DNA of 15,025 nt, taken from assembly GCA_001773295.1 (NCBI GenBank), contig MEWG01000007.1:14031-29055 (forward strand). The letters are read 5' to 3'. Positions within the stretch are counted from its first letter, which is position 1, and every line of letters begins with the position of its first letter. Below, piece by piece: positions 7,053 to 13,913 of this stretch. The stretch is from a candidate division WWE3 bacterium RIFOXYD1_FULL_39_9 (GTDB lineage: Bacteria > Patescibacteriota > WWE3 > UBA101185 > UBA10185). A program made the position numbers and the translations under genes. The notes under the pieces are model-generated. The model was not told the DNA's origin, did not search any database, and saw only the letters and a list, made by a program, of their open reading frames with translations.

Positions 7053-7081
7053 TTGGATTTTAGAAAGAATTCTGTTAGAAT
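7053..7081 (+). promoter_or_regulatory. Extended -10 promoter for rpsP-khpA-trmD
   Basis: TTGGAT (7053-7058), a 17-bp spacer and TAGAAT (7076-7081), with TG at 7073-7074 giving an extended -10. The rpsP ATG is 9 nt after the -10 box, so the mRNA leader would be only about 2-3 nt. It sits in the 41-nt gap after rnc, the largest gap in this part of the block. Confidence 0.6.
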
Positions 7082-7090
7082 GTCACAGCT

Positions 7091-7423
7091 ATGTCAATAA
7101 CAATAAGATTAGCCAGAATTGGCAGAAAAAATGCTCCGGCATACAAAATAGTAGTTACAAACACAAGAGATAAGAGAAATGGTCGTTATATAGACATTTT
7201 GGGGCATTTTAACCCTTCAGAAAACCCATCAGTTAAGGAATTGGATAAGAAGAAATACGAAGACTGGAGATCCAAAGGCGCGTTAGTTTCAGACGCAGTT
7301 TTGAAGATAATCGATAATAAATACTCATACACACCCTACAGACCTAAAGGTGAAAAAGGTACTAAGAGCGAGGCTGCTGAGACCGCAGAGGTAATAGCCG
7401 AAACTCCGGAAATTCAGGAATAA
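7091..7423 (+). CDS. rpsP: Small-subunit ribosomal protein bS16
   Basis: Component of the 30S subunit needed for its assembly. The N-terminal MSITIRLARIGRKNAPAYKI is the bS16 signature, followed by the conserved GRYIDILGHFNP. The core occupies about residues 1-82. The protein is 110 residues, longer than the usual 80-90, because of an Ala/Glu-rich acidic tail (about 84-110) that is probably disordered. Its own promoter lies directly upstream and no Shine-Dalgarno is present. khpA follows after 4 nt, so rpsP-khpA-trmD form one unit. Confidence 0.97.
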   Translation: MSITIRLARIGRKNAPAYKIVVTNTRDKRNGRYIDILGHFNPSENPSVKELDKKKYEDWRSKGALVSDAVLKIIDNKYSYTPYRPKGEKGTKSEAAETAEVIAETPEIQE

Positions 7424-7427
7424 CCAC

Positions 7428-7673
7428 ATGCATGCTTTCATAGAATACTTAATAAAAGAGTTGGTTTCAAAACCCGAACAGGTTGTTATCGATGAAGTCG
7501 ATGAAGAGGGAACTACTATCTATAACATAGGTGTTGCTCAGGAAGACATGGGACTTGTAATTGGTAAAGAAGGAAACACTATTAATAGCCTTAGAAACTT
7601 GGTAAAGGCCAAAGCGATTAAAGATAATGTAAGGGTCAGAATTCAGCTTAACGAAATGTATGATACAAATTGA
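7428..7673 (+). CDS. khpA: KH-domain RNA-binding protein KhpA
   Basis: Small cytoplasmic RNA-binding protein, 81 residues, made of a single KH domain. The GxxG loop is GKEG (46-49) within DMGLVIGKEGNTINSLR, preceded by the family segment LVSKPEQVVIDE. In Firmicutes, KhpA pairs with KhpB and binds many transcripts; no KhpB is in this window. Location directly after rpsP is the classic place for this family. CAGGA about 9 nt before the ATG may be its ribosome-binding site. The last 14 nt overlap the start of trmD, suggesting coupled translation. Confidence 0.93.
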   Translation: MHAFIEYLIKELVSKPEQVVIDEVDEEGTTIYNIGVAQEDMGLVIGKEGNTINSLRNLVKAKAIKDNVRVRIQLNEMYDTN

Positions 7674-8328
7674 CGTCATAACTCTTTTCCCGGAATTATT
7701 CAAAGAACATCTTAATAATCTTCCTTTTAAAAAAGCTATTTCCTTAGGGCAGATGAAGATTAATTTAATTAATTTAAGAGATTTTGCTCTTGATAATTAC
7801 GGCTCAGTAGACGACAAACCTTACGGCGGAGGGACTGGGATGTTGCTGATGATCGAACCAATATATAATGCGCTTGCAACAATTTATGGCGAAAATTTTG
7901 AACAAAATAAGGCCGATCACAAAATTATCGCTCTGTCGGCAGGAGGAAGTAAGTTTACTCAAAAAAAGGCCAGAGAGTACGTTAAAGATCAACACATAAC
8001 ATTTATTTGCGGTAGGTATGAGGGGATGGATGCAAGAGTTGAAAAAGAACTTGCAACTGAAACTATCTCTATTGGCGAATATGTTTTATCCGGCGGTGAA
8101 TTACCATGCCTTGTAGTACTCGAGGCCGTCGCTAGATTAATACCGGGCGTTTTGGAAAAAGAAGATGCAGCGACTAATGAGTCTTACTCAGAAAATTTTA
8201 TTGAATATCCGCAGTACACTCGTCCTGAAAACTTTCGCGGAATGAAAGTTCCGGAAATACTTTTATCCGGTGACCATAAAAAAATCGAAGAGTGGAGAAA
8301 CAAACAAAAAATAGAGGTTAAGGAGTAG
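7660..8328 (+). CDS. trmD: tRNA (guanine37-N1) methyltransferase
   Basis: SPOUT-class enzyme that uses SAM to make m1G37 in tRNAs reading CNN codons, preventing frameshifting. 222 residues, near the short end for the family. Visible motifs: MIQIDVITLFPE start, DDKPYGGGTGMLL (51-63), CGRYEGMDARV (118-127), and the trefoil-knot SIGEYVLSGGELP (137-149). Downstream come LIPGVL and YPQYTRPENF, then LLSGDHKKIEEWR. The residue matching general-base Asp169 of E. coli TrmD appears to be Glu174 (ATNESY against ATEDSF). The start lies inside khpA. No rimM or rplS follows as in many bacteria; instead the gene's end runs 11 bp into the oppositely oriented pilO. Confidence 0.96.
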   Translation: MIQIDVITLFPELFKEHLNNLPFKKAISLGQMKINLINLRDFALDNYGSVDDKPYGGGTGMLLMIEPIYNALATIYGENFEQNKADHKIIALSAGGSKFTQKKAREYVKDQHITFICGRYEGMDARVEKELATETISIGEYVLSGGELPCLVVLEAVARLIPGVLEKEDAATNESYSENFIEYPQYTRPENFRGMKVPEILLSGDHKKIEEWRNKQKIEVKE

Positions 8329-9127
8329 GAGTTTCCGGCAACACACTACCTTCTGAAGAAGTCGACTCTTCTGTAGTCTCATCTTCCTCAGGTTCAAAAG
8401 GAACTACGGGCAAATCATCAATATTTGTATTTTCTGAATAATCATAATATTTCAAACTCTTAACCCTGTTGATAAAATCTACAAACTGTGTGCTAGTAAT
8501 ATCCAGAGTTACAGGATCATCCGTGACTGCAGTCGACTGAACCATAAGATATGGAGCGTACAGCGCGAAGTTTAGCGATAATTTGCCGTCTTCCTTGCCT
8601 ACAGATGCAAACCTAAAGTTGGCTACATTAATTAATCTGGCAGCTTCCTCGGCAGTTTTCATAAAAGTAACCATCTGGCCATACGAACCTTCTGCACCTA
8701 ATGACACAAGAACAACATTGTAGGAACTGCTACGTTCTTCGGCAGGAATCTCACCGAAAGTGTAACTTAGTTTTGTAACTTCTAATCCCGAGCTGCTGGC
8801 TATTGAATCTACTTGATCTAACAATGCAGGAACTCTTTCTTCCGAGGGAAGTGCCCTGTCTACCAACAAAGAGTTTTCGTCAACAACACTCTTGAAATCA
8901 ACTAATTTATTTATGTTATCGCGCTTTGCACGTAATAAATCTCTAAGTGCAGTCTGAGTCTCTAGCTCAGCTTTAATCATCGGCATGTCAACAATTGATG
9001 GATAAACGATAAAGAAAAAGAGGAGTGCAGAAACAGTCACAGAAACTATCGGAACCAAAAAGTTCAGCAACACATTTTTTATTTTTGTAGATTCAAAACT
9101 CATGTTCAGACCGGTTTTTTCTGCCAT
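8318..9127 (-). CDS. pilO: Type IV pilus alignment protein PilO
   Basis: Bitopic inner-membrane protein of the PilMNO(P) frame that links the cytoplasmic motor to the fibre assembly site; 269 residues. One membrane segment (about 19-42) follows a short cytoplasmic N-terminus. A coiled-coil stretch (about 50-80) leads into a ferredoxin-like PilO core (about 95-235, e.g. LLDQVDSIASSSGLEVTKLSY). The last 35 or so residues are acidic and Ser/Thr/Pro-rich and are probably disordered. It starts 2 nt after the pilN stop and ends the operon, overlapping the trmD end on the other strand. The call rests on topology and on its position after pilM and pilN more than on strict motifs. Confidence 0.85.
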   Translation of the reverse strand: MAEKTGLNMSFESTKIKNVLLNFLVPIVSVTVSALLFFFIVYPSIVDMPMIKAELETQTALRDLLRAKRDNINKLVDFKSVVDENSLLVDRALPSEERVPALLDQVDSIASSSGLEVTKLSYTFGEIPAEERSSSYNVVLVSLGAEGSYGQMVTFMKTAEEAARLINVANFRFASVGKEDGKLSLNFALYAPYLMVQSTAVTDDPVTLDITSTQFVDFINRVKSLKYYDYSENTNIDDLPVVPFEPEEDETTEESTSSEGSVLPETPTP

Positions 9128-9128
9128 A

Positions 9129-9707
9129 CTATTTCTTTATTAAGTCCAAATTAATATCTACTCCAATTGCAAACCTAACCATATTTTTTGATTTTTCCAA
9201 ATTTACAGAATTTAACGAAACTGACGTAAAAAGACCCCTCAATGTCGGGTTGCCATCCTTGTACTCATTATTCAATAAATTATTCATGAAACTCGATATT
9301 AAAATATAGTTATCTGCATCACCTGAAATACTTATCTTTGTACCCTTCTGGATAGTAAACGAATCAATTGTTATACCTTCAGGTGTTCTAACTCTTAATT
9401 CGTCTGCGAGTAGCGAGTAGTTACCTCTTGATGAAAATATCTCACCTAAAACTCTATACTTACTGTCCAAATTACGCGCGCTTATTTCCACTGGCGCTAG
9501 TGCTGAAATTTCAGAACGAAGTTTATCAATTTGCGAATTTACACTTGTTAACTCGCCTTTTAACCGATTTGTTTGATAAAAGAAGTAGCCGCTGAGCGCA
9601 CCTACAACAACTAAAATGACTAAAGTCAAGATCGTACTAAGTTTTACTACCTTAGTTTTTGTCTGCTCCTGTACTTCCTGTTCTGGTATTAGGTTAATAC
9701 TTTGCAT
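9129..9707 (-). CDS. pilN: Type IV pilus assembly protein PilN
   Basis: Partner of PilM and PilO in the pilus alignment complex; 192 residues. The N-terminus MQSINLIPEQ carries the NLIP motif (5-8), which in studied systems is the cytoplasmic peptide bound by PilM. A membrane helix (about 23-44) and a coiled-coil stretch (about 46-70) follow, then a small alpha/beta periplasmic-type domain. AAGGAAG lies 6 nt before the ATG at 9707, a good Shine-Dalgarno, and the start is one base after the pilM stop. PilN and PilO heterodimerise in known systems, which fits their adjacency here. Confidence 0.93.
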   Translation of the reverse strand: MQSINLIPEQEVQEQTKTKVVKLSTILTLVILVVVGALSGYFFYQTNRLKGELTSVNSQIDKLRSEISALAPVEISARNLDSKYRVLGEIFSSRGNYSLLADELRVRTPEGITIDSFTIQKGTKISISGDADNYILISSFMNNLLNNEYKDGNPTLRGLFTSVSLNSVNLEKSKNMVRFAIGVDINLDLIKK

Positions 9708-9708
9708 A

Positions 9709-10740
9709 TTAAACTTCCTTTAAAGCTAGTCCGTATGCTGTCGAAAAAATCGGACCGAGCTCATTTAATGAGGGATTCTGCTGAAGTGCGTGTGGACCTA
9801 AAATTATATCTCTGAACGGGTTGGCAACTTCAACCTCAAGGTCTAAGTTGTTTGCCATGTACAAAAGAAGTCCGGGCATCTGGGCAGTACCTCCGGTCAA
9901 TATGACCCTCTTAATGTTAGCATTAGGCTGTTGCTTTGTGAAGAAAATGCTCGCACGTTTAACTTCGCTGATTATGTTGTCTATGTGCGGTTTTACTACC
10001 TCGAAAATCTTGCCGTCTACCTGATTTTTATCTAAGCCGTAAACTTTTTTGTATTCTTCTGCTTGGTTGTAGTCTAAATTAAGCGTTTGTTGAATTGATT
10101 TAGTCATCACATCTCCGCCGAGCTGAACATTTCTGGTGAAACGCACAAAACCACCGTAAACAATAATGATTATTGTACGTGAGAATCCCATGTCTAAAAT
10201 TACACAGCCGGCCGGAGCTTCCTTGGTATCGCCTAAAGCTCTACCTAAAGCCAAGGTCTCGGGCTCGATTGCTTTTGGGATAAGATGTGCGTCCCTTATT
10301 ATTTGAACATGCTTTTCTAAAACAGCTTTGCGCGCTGCCACCATCTGAATATTCATTTTCGCTTTATCGGCATAATCAACGTCAAGTCTCTGGAAGGACA
10401 AATTTACGTCTTTTAGCGGTAGAGGAATGTATTGCTCGGCCTCGTAGTTTACTGCATTTTTCAAATCTTTATCGTTCATCTGAGGAAATTTGATTATCCT
10501 CATGTAGATGTAAGTCTCATCAAGGCCTACAACAACATACGGGGTCGAAAAACCTACTTCAGCAAAGAAGTCCTTTAACGAACTGGCATATACCTTCTGA
10601 TCGTCTTGAGCTTCAGATTCAAAATTTAGTCGGGGATTTTCATAAACGGCAAAACGGTTGACTGCAAGTCCTTCTTTTTTTCTCTCAAGTTCTATTGCTC
10701 TAAAGTTATTTCTTCCTAGATCTAGACCTACGATGGGCAT
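9709..10740 (-). CDS. pilM: Type IV pilus assembly protein PilM (actin-like ATPase)
   Basis: Cytoplasmic actin/FtsA-fold protein that sits under the membrane as a ring and binds the PilN N-terminus; 343 residues, typical. Phosphate-1 loop: IVGLDLGRNNFRAIEL (3-18). Phosphate-2 loop: VILDMGFSRT (180-189). Adenosine motif: LTGGTAQMPG (281-290). The segment AEQYIPLPL (101-109) is characteristic of PilM. AAGG about 11-15 nt before the ATG may be a ribosome-binding site. It starts 23 nt after the PilX-like gene and is followed at once by pilN. Family identity is firm. Confidence 0.95.
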   Translation of the reverse strand: MPIVGLDLGRNNFRAIELERKKEGLAVNRFAVYENPRLNFESEAQDDQKVYASSLKDFFAEVGFSTPYVVVGLDETYIYMRIIKFPQMNDKDLKNAVNYEAEQYIPLPLKDVNLSFQRLDVDYADKAKMNIQMVAARKAVLEKHVQIIRDAHLIPKAIEPETLALGRALGDTKEAPAGCVILDMGFSRTIIIIVYGGFVRFTRNVQLGGDVMTKSIQQTLNLDYNQAEEYKKVYGLDKNQVDGKIFEVVKPHIDNIISEVKRASIFFTKQQPNANIKRVILTGGTAQMPGLLLYMANNLDLEVEVANPFRDIILGPHALQQNPSLNELGPIFSTAYGLALKEV

Positions 10741-10763
10741 AAGTAAATGTTACCTTAGTTAAC

Positions 10764-11576
10764 TTAATTAGACAATGCGTCCGTATCTGATTTTTGATAC
10801 AAAACGTAGTCGAAAATTACCGGCGCAAAAGCTTCTGACTTTATAACTGTTACGGTTTTCCTGGCATCGCCGGCAACACCAACAGACACTAATCTTATAC
10901 CCTGTGTGGGAATGTTGTAACCCGGAGCAGGGAGCACATCAACATCAACCGGACCATATACCGACTTAAGTCTTAGCGACAAAGGAGTGTTACTTGCAGT
11001 TACTGAAAAACAATTCTGATATCCGTAAGAGCCTGCTGCGGCTGTAAATCCGTTTTCCGGGTGCGCAGTTGTAGTTGAGTTATATGCAAATGGACTCACC
11101 TTGATTGTACCGCCCTCATTGTAAACATAAAGTCCCTCTATAGACGTAGTGCCGTTCCAACAAACATTTACACTTTGACCTGAGGCATAGCCGTTTAATG
11201 ACATCTCGGATGTTTCTACTTCTTTTAAAGACATTAAATACGGTTCTGAGGTCGAACCCATATGACTTAAAGTTACTGTAGCGGTTATAAGCTGGCCGTT
11301 ATTCGGATCGGTTATCTGATAAACGCAATTAGAACCACAGTTATTAAAGGTAATAAAATCTTCTAATGTTTCATTTGGAAGAACTAGAAGTCTTTCAATA
11401 GCGGCTTCGGCAGCGGCAACTGCCTTTGACGTGTTGTCAGAAGAGGCAATCGACCTAAGTCCTCGAATAAATCTATCGGATACTGTCACTCCTATCATCA
11501 GCGCTACAACCATTAAGACTAACATGGCAATTGCTGTCTGACCTTTTTCGTTTTTATGTTTGAAAGAATTTATCAT
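10764..11576 (-). CDS. PilX-like pilus-associated protein with N-terminal membrane helix
   Basis: A 270-residue protein with a short basic leader (MINSFKHKNEKG), then a hydrophobic helix (about 15-35, QTAIAMLVLMVVALMIGV) and a large extracytoplasmic domain. The KG/Q junction at 12/13 resembles the class III leader of PilX-type minor pilins, but Glu+5 is missing, so cleavage by prepilin peptidase is uncertain. Several cysteine pairs (NNCGSNC, NVCW, NCF) suggest disulfides. Its place between the pseudopilins and pilM, one base after the GspJ-like stop, argues for a role in pilus initiation or tip assembly. No specific family is recognised beyond this architecture. Confidence 0.7.
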   Translation of the reverse strand: MINSFKHKNEKGQTAIAMLVLMVVALMIGVTVSDRFIRGLRSIASSDNTSKAVAAAEAAIERLLVLPNETLEDFITFNNCGSNCVYQITDPNNGQLITATVTLSHMGSTSEPYLMSLKEVETSEMSLNGYASGQSVNVCWNGTTSIEGLYVYNEGGTIKVSPFAYNSTTTAHPENGFTAAAGSYGYQNCFSVTASNTPLSLRLKSVYGPVDVDVLPAPGYNIPTQGIRLVSVGVAGDARKTVTVIKSEAFAPVIFDYVLYQKSDTDALSN

Positions 11577-11577
11577 T

Positions 11578-12207
11578 CTAATATGAATTTCTTATAACTA
11601 CGGTATTTCGTATCTGTATCTCGCCCTCAAAGCTAGTCGAACCGGCAGTCTGTGCCTGTCTAAATAAAAGCGAAATGTCTACAACCTGCGGAGAGCTGGA
11701 TAACAGGGTAAAACACGTTGTATTACAAACCATGTGAATTCCACCAACTGTTTGGCCGACTTCGGGGGTTGCAACTAAGGCATCTGCGTTGTTTGTTGAC
11801 CATGTGCAGCTGCCGGAAGTTGTAGTTCTGTAAAGATTGTTGTTAGCTACGTTGTAGCAAATAGTTACGTTAGCTGACGAGTCTTCAAAACTTATCCTGG
11901 TTCCACCGTTAGTTATTGAAACATTAGCGGCATTTCGAAGTTCTTTTTCAAGTTTCAAGCCTAAAAAATTTGCCTGCTGTTCTAGTTCATTGATAACTGT
12001 TGTTTTGCTGTAGCTTCTTACTAATGAAATTAGAATATCGCCGGTAACACCAATAGAGATCGATACTAATGTAATGACCAGCAAAAGCTCTATTAGTGTG
12101 AAGCCTGAAGGCTTCCACACGGTGTGTCTGAAGCCTGAAGGCTTCCACACGGTGTGTGTGAATCCAGAGGTCTTCCACAAATTTTGTGTGAATCTATTCT
12201 GCTTCAC
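11578..12207 (-). CDS. GspJ/PilW-like prepilin with repeated leader
   Basis: Minor pseudopilin-type protein, 209 residues if started at GTG 12207, which lies 5 nt after the upstream stop with AGGAAG about 11 nt before it. An ATG at 12282 would also be in frame but would overlap the previous gene by 70 nt. The mature part begins at F36-T-L-I-E40 with the N-methylation motif and a hydrophobic helix (about 36-60). In place of a short leader there are three ten-residue repeats: FTQNLWKTSG, FTHTVWKPSG and FRHTVWKPSG. Each ends in Gly and is followed by Phe, as at a prepilin peptidase site. Only the last junction is followed by the LIE and hydrophobic segment. The C-terminal domain has Cys pairs (TICYN, SGSCTW, MVCNTTC). 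Confidence 0.8.
   Translation of the reverse strand: MKQNRFTQNLWKTSGFTHTVWKPSGFRHTVWKPSGFTLIELLLVITLVSISIGVTGDILISLVRSYSKTTVINELEQQANFLGLKLEKELRNAANVSITNGGTRISFEDSSANVTICYNVANNNLYRTTTSGSCTWSTNNADALVATPEVGQTVGGIHMVCNTTCFTLLSSSPQVVDISLLFRQAQTAGSTSFEGEIQIRNTVVIRNSY
12103..12192 (-). repeat. Three tandem 30-bp palindromic units inside a prepilin leader
   Basis: Units at 12103-12132, 12133-12162 and 12163-12192. The first two differ at one base (12128 against 12158); the third matches at about 22 of 30. Each junction contains a hairpin-capable core with arms GTGTG(G)AAGCC and GGCTTCACAC around a TTCA loop. In coding orientation the unit is free of stop codons in all three frames. A fourth, barely recognisable unit may occupy 12193-12222. 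It encodes the decapeptide repeat of the GspJ-like leader. Confidence 0.9.
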
Positions 12208-12212
12208 TATAC

Positions 12213-12743
12213 TTATCTTCCTCTCCAATTGGATAAATCGGTGTAAACATTTGTCATCTTGGCCTGACTGCCGACGTTCCATGTAACTGTTATTGATACT
12301 CTTACAATGTTGGCAGGGTCGTTGGCATCGGGAACGATGTTAAAAGAATGGGTGATCTGTTGATTGTCGATTACTTCGGTTAGTGCACCGGAGTGAACTT
12401 CCATCGGATTTGAGGTCATGTAGCACTGTTTAGTACACGGAGTAGCTGCGCAGGTGCAATCAAAATCATTAACAAGCGGGTCGTTGTCTGCAATATCAAG
12501 TGAGTCCAGAAAAATATCCCAAGAAACTGTCTCATCGTCCCTAAAAGCTCGAACTAGCTCGGATTCTCGATTTGCTATTTTTGTACCTTCCAATAAGAGC
12601 TTACTTTGAAGGGAGGACCTTAATGTGTATAGTGAAAGTGAAACTAATGAAGTTATAACAACAATAGAAATACCAAAGGCAGCAATAACTTCAACGAGAC
12701 CTATACCTTTTTCATTTAATTTCGCGTGGCTTTTTAAGTACAT
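12213..12743 (-). CDS. PilV/GspI-like prepilin
   Basis: Minor prepilin-type protein, 176 residues. The leader MYLKSHAKLNEKG ends at Gly13, followed by I14-G-L-V-E18-V: a class III cleavage site with Glu at +5 and a variant +1 residue (Ile). The hydrophobic helix covers about 14-38. The early Glu/Arg-rich segment after the helix (ANRESELVRAFRD) resembles PilV/GspI proteins. The extracytoplasmic domain has a clustered set of cysteines (CTC, PC, QC at about 94-107), likely disulfide-bonded. Its ATG overlaps the end of the preceding GspH-like gene by 10 nt. The next gene begins 5 nt after its stop. Subtype assignment is by order and length only. Confidence 0.8.
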   Translation of the reverse strand: MYLKSHAKLNEKGIGLVEVIAAFGISIVVITSLVSLSLYTLRSSLQSKLLLEGTKIANRESELVRAFRDDETVSWDIFLDSLDIADNDPLVNDFDCTCAATPCTKQCYMTSNPMEVHSGALTEVIDNQQITHSFNIVPDANDPANIVRVSITVTWNVGSQAKMTNVYTDLSNWRGR

Positions 12744-13333
12744 AATTCTGATATTGTGGTGTAAATTAATCCTCTATTGTTAAATAAAATTCTTCTACAA
12801 TCACCTGTAGTTGTGCTGCCGCTGTACCCGACAATTAATTCGAGGTTAGAAAAACCAACTGTACTAATACCGCCATCTTTAATATTAAAAAATATGCATT
12901 TATATCCAGATGGATTCTTGACTTCCATTGCACTAGATAGCTCCGAGTAACCTTGAGCTTGGGCAACCGGTATTGGATTTGGGCACGCTGTGTCGACATC
13001 TGAAACAAAATACTCATATCTATTACTGCCGGTACCCGTACCAGGACCAAATCGTATTCCCCAAAAGGCAACGGGATTAGTTCCGACAAACGTGTCTGAA
13101 AGTGTGCCGGTTAAGGCTTTATTTTGCGCGGTTCTTAAATCACTTTTTAATTGCTCTTGGGCTTGTTTTACATTTTGATTTCTTATATAACCTGCAAAAG
13201 AGGGGATAAGTGCTCCGGTTATAACCACAATAATTGTAACTACAACTAATAGCTCGATAAGCGTGAAGCCTTTGAGATGTTTTTTTGAAGTTAAAGGTCT
13301 TTGATTGCTACCCTGGGCAGAGTTACATAGCAT
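12734..13333 (-). CDS. GspH-like prepilin
   Basis: Pseudopilin of 199 residues. The class III leader ends KHLKG22, followed by F23-T-L-I-E27 and a long hydrophobic helix (about 23-48). The segment QLKSDLRTAQNKAL after the helix and the beta-rich C-terminal half with a conserved-looking ILFNNRGLIYT are typical of GspH/FimT proteins. There are four cysteines after the helix. This leader lacks the 30-bp repeats found in two sister genes. The ATG at 13333 is 19 nt after the previous stop, and TGTTAATAT (6 nt before the ATG) could act as a weak internal -10 box. A small hairpin lies at the preceding stop codon. Confidence 0.82.
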   Translation of the reverse strand: MLCNSAQGSNQRPLTSKKHLKGFTLIELLVVVTIIVVITGALIPSFAGYIRNQNVKQAQEQLKSDLRTAQNKALTGTLSDTFVGTNPVAFWGIRFGPGTGTGSNRYEYFVSDVDTACPNPIPVAQAQGYSELSSAMEVKNPSGYKCIFFNIKDGGISTVGFSNLELIVGYSGSTTTGDCRRILFNNRGLIYTTISELCT

Positions 13334-13348
13334 GATTTAATATTAACA

Positions 13349-13371
13349 CAATCTAAGGCGAAATTAGATTG
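13349..13371 (-). repeat. Small hairpin at the stop of the second prepilin gene
   Basis: CAATCTAA (13349-13356) and TTAGATTG (13364-13371) are perfect 8-bp inverted arms around a 7-nt loop. They overlap the TAG stop (13353-13355). The stem is AT-rich and no T-run follows, so it is unlikely to terminate strongly. It could affect mRNA stability between two pilin genes. Confidence 0.35.
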
Positions 13372-13913
13372 AGATCTGTGCCTATTTCATACATATTTAC
13401 GTCGTTCCCACCGTCATTTGCCATTTCGGAAAGTGCTCTTTCCATCCTTACATTTATTTCATAAGTTGTACCGTTGTGAATGTAAGAATAATGGTTTGTA
13501 GCATCATTTAAAGGATCTAGAGGGAGGAACGTGGAGTAATTTCTTAAGTCTTGATTGATCCATCCGGCTGCAGAACTATCCAGTGAAATTGAGGTTCCAA
13601 CAGGTAGGGTATTACTTGTTCTAAGCGTGTCCGGTATGTCCGGATAACTCCCTGTGTCCAGATGAAATTCAGTCACTATTCTCTCAAGTACAAAAGCATC
13701 GTTAATTCTCTTGTTATCCCTGGCTTTTGCTCGGCCCTCGACAGGATTGTAAACTGCAACAGCCGTTATCATGACGGTTGCCATGACTGCCATTACCAAG
13801 ACAAGCTCAAGATAGGTGAAGCCTGTAGATTTTCTTGAACTACGCGTGAATACAAGAGGTTTCCACGAAGTATACGTGAACTCAATTTTATTAAAGGGGG
13901 TTTTCGACACCAT
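13353..13913 (-). CDS. Prepilin-type protein with degenerate repeated leader
   Basis: Pilin-like protein of 186 residues from ATG 13913, which overlaps the upstream gene end by 23 nt. A longer in-frame start at 13946 is possible but would extend deep into that gene. The mature part begins after Gly31 with F32-T-Y-L-E36 and a hydrophobic helix (about 32-55). It is followed by the RAKARDNKRINDAFVLERIV segment typical of GspG-like pilins and a Gly/Asp-rich C-terminal domain without cysteines. The leader contains two diverged ten-residue units, FTYTSWKPLV and FTRSSRKSTG, matching the repeat in the GspJ-like gene. Which pilin class it belongs to is uncertain. Confidence 0.8.
   Translation of the reverse strand: MVSKTPFNKIEFTYTSWKPLVFTRSSRKSTGFTYLELVLVMAVMATVMITAVAVYNPVEGRAKARDNKRINDAFVLERIVTEFHLDTGSYPDIPDTLRTSNTLPVGTSISLDSSAAGWINQDLRNYSTFLPLDPLNDATNHYSYIHNGTTYEINVRMERALSEMANDGGNDVNMYEIGTDLNLISP
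13821..13880 (-). repeat. Two degenerate 30-bp units in a second prepilin leader
   Basis: Units at 13821-13850 and 13851-13880 are in the same phase relative to the pilin cleavage codon as the units at 12103-12192. The outer unit shares about 19 of 30 bases with the third unit of that array, including TTCCAC and the terminal GTGAA on the plus strand. They encode FTRSSRKSTG and FTYTSWKPLV. Homology is probable but old. Confidence 0.65.

Noticed and set aside
8300..8400. Intrinsic terminator between the convergent operons
   Set aside because: Only weak coding-region inverted repeats are visible and none is followed by a T-run on the relevant strand.
12103..12192. CRISPR array
   Set aside because: The 30-bp units are directly adjacent with no spacers, lie inside an open reading frame, and recur in phase with pilin codons.
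12074..12286. Plus-strand reading frame with a repeated KPEGFHTVC pattern
   Set aside because: It is the antisense reading of the leader repeats; it has no ribosome-binding site or family signature and overlaps two well-supported pilin genes. It is useful only as a sign that the unit lacks stops in several frames.
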